From Flavobacterium sp. (lineage in GTDB: Bacteria; Bacteroidota; Bacteroidia; Flavobacteriales; Flavobacteriaceae), in contig DMHA01000205.1 in assembly GCA_003449615.1 (NCBI GenBank), forward strand, positions 1 through 6,696: DNA of 6,696 nt. Reading direction: 5' to 3'. Shown here one piece after another: positions 1 to 4,578 of the stretch. Each line of letters opens with the position of its first letter. The stretch's first letter is position 1. The position numbers were made by a program, and so were the translations under genes. The notes under the pieces were generated by a model. That model was not told the origin of the DNA. It searched no databases and saw only the letters and a program-made list of their open reading frames with translations.

Positions 1-293
1 AGAGTAGTAGTTTTTACTGGAACCTCTTTGTCAAAATCATAACTCGATTTCTTTTTTTTGGTTTCTTTTTTGGTTTCTTTTTTAATAGCAGTTGATTTAG
101 AAACTGCCTCTTTTTTTGTGGCTTTTACAGGAACTTCTTTGTTATAATCATAGCCTGATTTCTTTTTGGTAGTTTCTTTTTTGGTTTCTTTTTTGGTTTC
201 TTTTTTTGTGGGTTCTTTTTTTGTTTTTGAATCTTGTGCATAGAAAGTTCCTGAAAACAGAAAAATGAAACATAATACAATTAATTTTTTCAT
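1..293 (-). CDS. Secreted lysine-rich repeat protein, N-terminal part (3' end outside window)
   Basis: I do not recognise this as a named family. The frame opens with ATG at 293 and stays open for 97 codons to the window edge, so the C-terminus is missing. Residues 1-20 form a clear signal peptide: MKK, a hydrophobic core at 4-17, and a likely signal peptidase I cut after YA, leaving Gln20 first. This fits the Bacteroidota Q-rule. The mature part is almost entirely Lys, Glu and Thr, with KKET-type units, and contains two copies of a longer repeat at residues 34-57 and 71-94 (20 of 24 identical, period 37). Each ends in a Tyr/Phe-bearing block, GYDYNKEVPVK and then SYDFDKEVPVK. No Cys, membrane segment or catalytic motif is visible in the mature part. 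Expected to be exported, very basic and probably unstructured; an envelope-binding or structural role is a guess. No Shine-Dalgarno or convincing promoter was found upstream. That it is a real gene is well supported by the signal peptide and by repeat conservation at the protein level. Confidence 0.85.
   Translation of the reverse strand, partial: MKKLIVLCFIFLFSGTFYAQDSKTKKEPTKKETKKETKKETTKKKSGYDYNKEVPVKATKKEAVSKSTAIKKETKKETKKKKSSYDFDKEVPVKTTT
12..83 (-). repeat. Intragenic repeat, second copy (codons 71-94 of the Lys-rich gene)
   Basis: This 72-bp stretch encodes the second KKET...EVPVK unit and pairs with 123-194 at an offset of 111 bp (37 codons). Within it, the 12-bp element TTTCTTTTTTGG (plus strand) occurs at 62-73, with imperfect copies on either side at 48-61 and 74-85. 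The copies differ at several third-codon positions while keeping the protein, which suggests coding selection rather than a fresh duplication. Confidence 0.85.
123..194 (-). repeat. Intragenic repeat, first copy (codons 34-57 of the Lys-rich gene)
   Basis: First copy of the 37-residue-period repeat. The 12-bp element TTTCTTTTTTGG (plus strand) appears twice perfectly at 173-184 and 185-196, and once with a mismatch at 197-208. Simple 12-bp units inside long A/T runs are prone to slippage, so KKET copy number may vary between strains. Confidence 0.85.
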
Positions 294-533
294 AATGTGT
301 TGATTTTAAGTTTGAAAAATAAAGTTAGTAAAAATAGGTTTACCATTTGATTTTTTATGAGATTTTTTTTTAATGTAGGAAGTGGTGCTTAAATCATATA
401 TTTAGATTAAAAAGTTGATTTTTATTCACAAATGATATAAATTATTACATTTAAGAAGCATTAAAAAATGCAGAAGAAATGCAATTAAATTGCCTCTTTT
501 CAAACTAAATTTATGACCAATAAATTCAGTCCT
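294..533. other. Intergenic region between parA and the Lys-rich gene
   Basis: No gene is seen here. Two tiny perfect inverted repeats lie downstream of parA: GCAAT-TAA-ATTGC at 481-493 and GCATT-AAAA-AATGC at 458-471. Neither has a strong G+C stem or a following U-run on the minus-strand transcript, so I do not call them terminators. No TAnnTTTG promoter with a properly spaced TTTG was found before the Lys-rich gene; the nearest look-alike (428-436) has the wrong internal spacing. Confidence 0.5.
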
Positions 534-1634
534 TTATTCCTCTGCTTTTTTAAAATAAGTGGACAAAACTTTTTCTACTTTATTGTTTTGAAAATAGATG
601 TATATAAATTTCTTTTTGAAAATATTACTGTTTTCACTCAATCGATACATCCAAACATTGCTGTAATCGGAATTAAAAGAGTCGCCAAAAATAGCCTTAA
701 TATCAGTTTTATTTAAACCTATCAATTTGTCAAAATTATCTGAATATAACTTTAAGCGGTCTTGTGATTGATTGATAGGCAATTGCTCAAAAATAATGCT
801 CAAATCTTTGTTTTTGGTAGATTCTTCTATAATCTGATCTATCTTTTTGCCTAAATTAAATTCATCCATATTTATATTGTTTTCTATTATTTCAGATGCT
901 AAAGCTAAATGTTTTTCTGCTCCAATACAAGTGGAGTCATACTCTATAATTGTTTTTTCATGAACTTGAGATTCAGCTAACTTAACATTCCGGGGAATTA
1001 TCGTTGAAAATACTAGTGATTCAAAATTCTTTCTGATTTCATTGACTATTAAATTTGAAAAATTTAACCGTTTATCATACATCGTGATTAAAATTCCTTC
1101 AATTTCTAAGAAAAAGTTATAATTTTTTTTGATTGCCTTGATTGTTTTAAACAAATTAGATAAACCATGTAGTGCAAAATATTCGCATTGAATAGGAATT
1201 AAAACAGAGTCTGAAAAACATAAAAAACTAGTCGTAATAAAATTTACCGATGGACCGCAATCAACAATAATATAATCATATTTTGTCCTCAAATAATCTA
1301 ATGCCATCTTGAGTTCATGATTGGTACCATGCAGATTTTTACCATTAATTTCTAAACTCGCTAGTATAATTGTTGTAGGTAATAAATGTAAGTTTGGTGA
1401 GTTTGTAACAAAAGGCTGTATTGAATGTCCATTAGAAAAATTAAATAAATCTATCGTAAAGGTTCCTTTATGTTTTGGCAAAGCACCAAAAGCACTTGTT
1501 GCATTTCCTTGTGGATCGGCATCAATAATTAATGTTTTCTTTTCTAAAACGGCTAAACTAGCTGCAAGATTTATGGAAGTAGTTGTTTTTCCTACTCCTC
1601 CTTTTAGATTTGTAATTGAAATTATTTTGCTCAT
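534..1634 (-). CDS. ParA/Soj-family ATPase with a C-terminal extension, no adjacent parB
   Basis: A cytoplasmic P-loop ATPase of the ParA/MinD superfamily. Members dimerise on ATP, bind DNA or membrane non-specifically, and position plasmids, chromosomes or protein clusters. Visible motifs: deviant Walker A KGGVGKTTT at residues 11-19 with signature Lys11 and Lys16; DADPQGNAT at 38-46 (Walker A'); Walker B YIIVDCGPS at 121-129, where the more usual DxPP is DCGP; IPIQCEYFALHGLSNL at 147-162; and IPRNVKLAES at 213-222. These define a Soj-like core of about 255 residues. The protein is 366 residues, longer than typical chromosomal Soj. Residues 260-300 are charged and helical; residues 303-358 look like a small alpha/beta domain resembling BamE/SmpA (see findings). 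There is no N-terminal HTH as in P1-type ParA, and no parB on either side. The ATG at 1634 directly precedes the P-loop strand; a weak AGG lies a few bases upstream. The ATPase call is secure; the cargo is unknown. Confidence 0.93.
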   Translation of the reverse strand: MSKIISITNLKGGVGKTTTSINLAASLAVLEKKTLIIDADPQGNATSAFGALPKHKGTFTIDLFNFSNGHSIQPFVTNSPNLHLLPTTIILASLEINGKNLHGTNHELKMALDYLRTKYDYIIVDCGPSVNFITTSFLCFSDSVLIPIQCEYFALHGLSNLFKTIKAIKKNYNFFLEIEGILITMYDKRLNFSNLIVNEIRKNFESLVFSTIIPRNVKLAESQVHEKTIIEYDSTCIGAEKHLALASEIIENNINMDEFNLGKKIDQIIEESTKNKDLSIIFEQLPINQSQDRLKLYSDNFDKLIGLNKTDIKAIFGDSFNSDYSNVWMYRLSENSNIFKKKFIYIYFQNNKVEKVLSTYFKKAEE

Positions 1635-1679
1635 TTAACCTGCATTTTAAACTTAATATTTTTTATGATGTCCCATCCT

Positions 1680-1707
1680 CAAAATTATTCCTGCCCAAAT
1701 CAACAAA
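1680..1707 (-). promoter_or_regulatory. Candidate Bacteroidota promoter for the parA-like gene
   Basis: On the minus strand, TAATTTTG (1687-1680) matches the TAnnTTTG -7 consensus. A TTTG (1707-1704) lies 16 nt upstream, slightly shorter than the usual 17-23 nt. Transcription would start roughly 35-40 nt before the parA ATG. The region is AT-rich, so a chance match is possible. Confidence 0.35.
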
Positions 1708-1756
1708 AACTATTCTGCTAAAATAGTCATTTCTTCATCATTTAAGCCATTCAATT

Positions 1757-1833
1757 AAAATACCAAAAAAAAATTGATGCTTTTTTATATTTTCCTCAAA
1801 ACAATTTTTCCGTTTTGCTTTCAATATTTGTTG
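1757..1833. repeat. Repeat B, copy 1 (gene tail plus 3' flank)
   Basis: Diverged direct repeat of 2527-2606. The core of 36 bp is 33/36 identical; a second short identical block, AAAATACCAAA, lies on the 3'-flank side with unalignable A/T-rich sequence between. Same orientation as copy 2. Confidence 0.7.
1785..1833 (-). pseudogene. Decayed 3'-end fragment of a transglutaminase-like paralogue
   Basis: Bases 1785-1820 match 2556-2591, the end of the intact 672-residue gene, at 33 of 36 positions without gaps. Translated in the matching frame, the fragment reads KQNGKIVLRKI then TAA, against KQNEKIVLRKI then TAA in the intact gene, so the stop codon is kept too. Just upstream the frame breaks: an in-frame TGA precedes the Lys codon, and the match to the preceding Gln-Gln-Ala-Ile-Asp codons continues to about 1833 only with small deletions. 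Beyond that no similarity is visible. Similarity also extends past the stop into the 3' flank (AAAATACCAAA at 1757-1767 and 2527-2537). This is best read as the leftover tail of an extra tandem copy or of a partial duplication. Confidence 0.7.
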
Positions 1834-1877
1834 GTAAGTTAGGATTTTTTTAGGTTTATATGATTTGTATTTAAACT

Positions 1878-1930
1878 AAAAAAAACTATTCATAAACCAT
1901 AGGCTGCAATTTTTCGCTCAATGGTTTTTT
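1878..1930 (-). terminator. Possible terminator after the coiled-coil gene
   Basis: On the minus-strand transcript, just after the stop codon, AAACCAT (1927-1921) can pair with ATGGTTT (1900-1894) across a 20-nt loop, and eight U residues follow shortly after (1885-1878). The stem is AT-rich and the loop long, so this is a weak candidate. The loop falls inside direct repeat A; in the other repeat copy the stem is disrupted. Confidence 0.25.
1888..1923. repeat. Direct repeat A, copy 1 (36 bp)
   Basis: Matches 2425-2460 in the same orientation at 34 of 36 positions; the core GCAATTTTTCGCTCAATG is identical. It starts 8 bp beyond the stop codon of the coiled-coil gene. Read on the minus strand in that gene's frame it would encode LSEKLQPMVYE, but behind the stop. 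Together with copy 2 it brackets the coiled-coil gene with a 537-bp period. Confidence 0.9.
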
Positions 1931-2275
1931 TTATTTACGCAAACTTTTATAAGCTAATTCCGAAACTGATTTTCGTAAATTATCTATTATTTTGTTTTTT
2001 TCTTTTATTGTTTCCTGTTGTTTAGCTATTCTTTTGTCTAATAAAACTTCCTTGTTTAGTTCTTTTTGCAGCTCATTTTTATAGTCAATAAACTTTTGGT
2101 TATTCTCTTTTGCTTTAAGTGTTAGTTGGTGTTCCAAGTAATCTATTTCTGATTTTAGTTTGCCTAATTCTACAAGCAAGTCGGAATTTTCTTTGATAAC
2201 CGCCATCAATACTTCGTCTTTTTGATACTCTCGTTTCAATTTGATAAGCACATTGTCTATAAAATCTTTTGACAT
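1931..2275 (-). CDS. Small cytoplasmic coiled-coil protein, 114 residues, unknown function
   Basis: I do not recognise the family. The protein has no signal peptide, membrane segment or Cys. After a short basic amphipathic N-terminus (residues 1-20, with LIKLKREYQK), residues about 30-108 are dominated by Lys, Glu, Asn and Gln with regularly spaced Leu/Ile. L37, L40, I44, L47 and L51 give an exact 3-4 heptad pattern, so a long coiled coil and oligomerisation are likely. The ATG at 2275 follows an AAAGAG stretch that could serve as a weak ribosome binding site. The gene lies 296 bp upstream of the parA-like gene and 280 bp downstream of the transglutaminase-like pair, on the same strand, so it need not share an operon with either. 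It sits exactly between two 36-bp direct repeats, which suggests a cassette-like insertion or local duplication. Coding potential is supported by the strict heptad pattern; a scaffold or ParA-partner role would be inference only. Confidence 0.75.
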   Translation of the reverse strand: MSKDFIDNVLIKLKREYQKDEVLMAVIKENSDLLVELGKLKSEIDYLEHQLTLKAKENNQKFIDYKNELQKELNKEVLLDKRIAKQQETIKEKNKIIDNLRKSVSELAYKSLRK

Positions 2276-2353
2276 AACTCTTTATATTTATTCAACTCTT
2301 TTTTTACAATTATTAGTAGTTATATTTTTTTTCTTTCCATAGAAATTTATTTT

Positions 2354-2400
2354 GGGATTCCTACGGAATGACAAACTGCGTGTCAAGGAAAGACAAACTT
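2354..2400. repeat. Short palindromic intergenic element with a repeated GACAAACT
   Basis: ATTCC-TAC-GGAAT (2357-2369) is a perfect 5-bp inverted repeat, followed by two copies of GACAAACT within 30 bp (2370-2377 and 2392-2399). From memory, GTCATTCCGTAGGAATC-type sequences recur in intergenic DNA of Flavobacterium relatives; only one copy lies in this window, so the dispersed nature is not shown here. Confidence 0.4.
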
Positions 2401-2404
2401 CATT

Positions 2405-2551
2405 TTAAACTTTTAAAAACCCCAATTCATACACCATAGGTTGCAATTTTTCGCTCAATGCTTAATACACTTCTTCAAAAGGTTTGAAAGATACTGGTAC
2501 AAAATCACCACTTTCGTTTCTCTTTTAAAATACCAAATAATTTTTTTTCAT
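2405..2551 (-). pseudogene. Stop-interrupted protein-like frame, possible gene remnant
   Basis: Reading from ATG at 2551 the frame gives MKKNYLVF, TAA, then KRNESGDFVPVSFKPFEEVY, TAA, then ALSEKLQPMVYELGFLKV, TAA. The two longer pieces have the mixed composition of ordinary protein rather than random A/T-rich sequence, and a single C-to-T change (CAA to TAA) would explain the middle stop. I cannot name the parent family. The last piece coincides with direct repeat A. It may be gene debris, or simply a chance open frame in a repeat. Confidence 0.3.
2425..2460. repeat. Direct repeat A, copy 2 (36 bp)
   Basis: Partner of 1888-1923, differing at only two positions (2432 and 2441). It lies about 95 bp past the stop of the 672-residue gene. 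Outside the 36 bp the two copies diverge abruptly, so the boundaries are sharp. Confidence 0.9.
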
Positions 2552-2606
2552 TTAATTATATTTTTCTCAAAACAATTTTCTCGTTTTGCTTGTCAATTGC
2601 TTGCTG
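2527..2606. repeat. Repeat B, copy 2 (intact gene tail plus 3' flank)
   Basis: Covers the last 17 codons and 3' flank of the 672-residue gene; the degenerate partner is 1757-1833. Its offset from the partner (770 bp) differs from that of repeat A (537 bp), and the A/B order is reversed, so a single simple tandem duplication does not explain both pairs. Confidence 0.7.
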
Positions 2607-4574
2607 AAAGAATCCTTTCAAAACTGGATAATAATCCGCAGAAACAATGGCTATATTAATGGTTGAAGTAATGGCAACCTGAATTTTATTTTCTGTATTA
2701 ACTATTACAAATTTAAAAGCCCCTATGTCATCGCCTGTAGCAATGTTTATGGATGTTGGCAATGATTCAACAACATATCCTTCGGGAATTTCTATGTTAA
2801 TATTGTATTTGCTTTGCGATGGATAACCAAAATCTATTGGATATTCTCTTACTTCTTGTTTAAATGGGTTTTCCTTGGCTGTCAAAAATAGCATAGGAGA
2901 AATATAGATTTTGTCGTTAATAACTTCGATGTCATTTGTGTCTTTAAAGGAATAACTTTCAACTATTGGTTGCGACAAATTTAAGTCGTTATCTCTAAGA
3001 TAGTCACTAATCTCAATATTGCTGTTTTTGTTTTCTAGTTCTTCTAAATAGGTGTCTTTGCTTGTTGCAAGATTTTCCTTTCTAAATTGCAATGCTTCAT
3101 AATCTGTAAGTTGTCTTCTTGTTTTTCCAACAGCCGAAAAATCGTTTTTCAATACAATATTCATATTTATGGCTTCTCTGGAAAGGGTTTTTGGCATCAA
3201 GTCAACTTCGGTCGATGTTCCGTCTTTGCGAATTAAGCGTCCCACCCAGTTCAAATCTCGCAATGGTAGAATATTGGGCTCCGAATATTTTTCGGTTGCA
3301 TCAAGCAATACCAATCCTTCTGGCGTTTCAACTGCTGCAATCACACAATTAAATGCGGTTCTACTTGGAAAAAAAGCAATACCGTTGTCGCGCGTACTTA
3401 CTAAAACCGGATTTGCATTGAAGCCTGCAAAACGCAACATTGCTGTGAGCATCAAATTGATTTCGGCTGTATTTCCTGTTTTGTCTTTATAGGCTTTTTT
3501 TACTCCATCATTGCACGAATATCCTTTAAAATTATTCCATTTTACATTCGATTTTACAAAATTAAATACCGCTGCAATTCGTTCGTTTGGAATAGTTATT
3601 CCAGTCAATAATTTGTTGACATCATCCTCAAAATACCCTGTTTTGTTGAGTTCTGGTCCAAAATCTTCATAATCATAAATCGTTTTGACTACTGACCCCC
3701 AATCTGTAGAATAAGTTTTTACCGTAGAATTTGGAAATTTAGTCATTGACAATTCGTGAGAAATACTCGAAGTATAATTATCGATATTGTTTACATAAGC
3801 CTCCTCTTTCATGGCAGGTAAATCCTTGACAGAATAGGTGGTTTCGGTTTCTATAAATTCAATTTTATCTTCCGAAAAAGTTGTTTGCACAGCAGAAAAA
3901 CCATTTGATTGTGATCGTTCTTTGCTACGAAAAGCGATATTATTTGACTTCTTTGAAACATTTGTATTGAGTATAATATATCCCTTTTGATTTTTACTGT
4001 AATCAAAATATTCAGGAATATGAGTTGTGTATTCAGAAAAATTTACAGGAATATTATATTGAAAATACCAATCTCTCAAAGAACTTATCAAACCAGTTCT
4101 TATAGAATATTCAAATTCAATAACCGAACCTTCTTTTACATTGGGCATTGTGATTTTTTTTCGACCCCAGTATTTGTTTATCTTTTCAATAAATTCTCCA
4201 TCACTTTTTAGTTTTGTTTTTTCGATTTTTCCGTTAACTAAATTATAAGTAACCGCATCAGAGAAAAAAACATTTTCGTTCAATGAATTGTCTAAATAGT
4301 AGTGAACTTCTTGATTTGCCCAGTTATAGCCTTCCTTTTTATAAATTTTAATTCTTGTTTTTACATTAGTAATGACTTCAAATCCATTAGATTCAGAATA
4401 TTCAAATCGCACTTCTCCTTTTTTGAACAATATCGCCGCTACTGCCGAACTGTCTTTTGGATGTTGTTTTTCTTCTAATTCGGCTACAGAAATTTTTCCT
4501 AATTTGAATTCTTGGGCATTGACAAAAAAGGAAAATGTAAAAAATAAAATGATGGATAGTGGGTTGATTTTCAT
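2556..4574 (-). CDS. Exported DUF3857/transglutaminase-like protein, catalytic residues lost
   Basis: Second of two tandem paralogues, 672 residues. Residues 1-20 are a signal peptide with a cut after VNA, leaving Gln21, so the protein is periplasmic or secreted; no lipobox Cys and no type IX C-terminal domain is evident. Layout: N-terminal DUF3857-like beta region (about 45-250), transglutaminase-like fold (about 325-430), then a C-terminal beta domain ending near 672. In active relatives the fold carries GDC...NH...D. Here these positions read GNT (367-369), FNC (408-410) and LLDAT with Asp425, so Cys is Thr and His is Cys. The surrounding fold is well kept (INLMLTAMLRFAGFNANPV, 372-390), so this is probably a folded non-catalytic form, perhaps a binding or partner subunit. 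Flavobacterial relatives with GNTAEIN-type motifs are familiar to me, so the loss may be a subfamily trait. The start at 4574 lies 4 bp after the upstream stop, implying co-transcription and translational coupling. Confidence 0.92.
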   Translation of the reverse strand: MKINPLSIILFFTFSFFVNAQEFKLGKISVAELEEKQHPKDSSAVAAILFKKGEVRFEYSESNGFEVITNVKTRIKIYKKEGYNWANQEVHYYLDNSLNENVFFSDAVTYNLVNGKIEKTKLKSDGEFIEKINKYWGRKKITMPNVKEGSVIEFEYSIRTGLISSLRDWYFQYNIPVNFSEYTTHIPEYFDYSKNQKGYIILNTNVSKKSNNIAFRSKERSQSNGFSAVQTTFSEDKIEFIETETTYSVKDLPAMKEEAYVNNIDNYTSSISHELSMTKFPNSTVKTYSTDWGSVVKTIYDYEDFGPELNKTGYFEDDVNKLLTGITIPNERIAAVFNFVKSNVKWNNFKGYSCNDGVKKAYKDKTGNTAEINLMLTAMLRFAGFNANPVLVSTRDNGIAFFPSRTAFNCVIAAVETPEGLVLLDATEKYSEPNILPLRDLNWVGRLIRKDGTSTEVDLMPKTLSREAINMNIVLKNDFSAVGKTRRQLTDYEALQFRKENLATSKDTYLEELENKNSNIEISDYLRDNDLNLSQPIVESYSFKDTNDIEVINDKIYISPMLFLTAKENPFKQEVREYPIDFGYPSQSKYNINIEIPEGYVVESLPTSINIATGDDIGAFKFVIVNTENKIQVAITSTINIAIVSADYYPVLKGFFQQAIDKQNEKIVLRKI

Positions 4575-4578
4575 TTTT

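Larger units (their letters stand above)
2276..2555. other. Repeat-rich intergenic region between the coiled-coil and transglutaminase-like genes
   Basis: No intact gene is seen. From left to right it holds the AT-rich leader of the coiled-coil gene (no TAnnTTTG box found), a small dispersed-repeat-like block at 2354-2400, direct repeat A copy 2, a stop-interrupted protein-like frame, and the 3' flank of the transglutaminase-like gene with part of repeat B. Confidence 0.6.

Noticed and set aside
1..293. CRISPR-like or minisatellite non-coding repeat at the left edge
   Set aside because: The repeats are in frame, encode a conserved peptide behind a signal peptide, and have no spacer structure.
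458..493. Two small hairpins after parA considered as terminator
   Set aside because: Stems are only 5 bp, A/T-rich, and no U-run follows on the minus-strand transcript.
513..716. 67-codon plus-strand frame at the end of parA
   Set aside because: Mostly antisense to the conserved-looking parA C-terminal domain and rich in Phe/Ile as expected from AT-rich shadow sequence.
1321..1638. 105-codon plus-strand frame antisense to parA
   Set aside because: It mirrors the conserved P-loop region of parA on the other strand; no family resemblance or start signals of its own.
1660..1757. Protein-like pieces between repeat B copy 1 and parA, such as LNGLNDEEMTILAE on the minus strand
   Set aside because: Another minus-strand frame of the same bases looks equally protein-like (VDLGRNNFEDGTS), so neither can be preferred without a homology search.
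2441..2659. 72-codon plus-strand frame across repeats A and B
   Set aside because: It crosses the stop codon and last codons of the opposite-strand gene and has no recognisable protein features.
3169..3492. 107-codon plus-strand frame antisense to the second transglutaminase-like gene
   Set aside because: Fully inside a well-supported gene with known domain layout; composition is that of a shadow frame.
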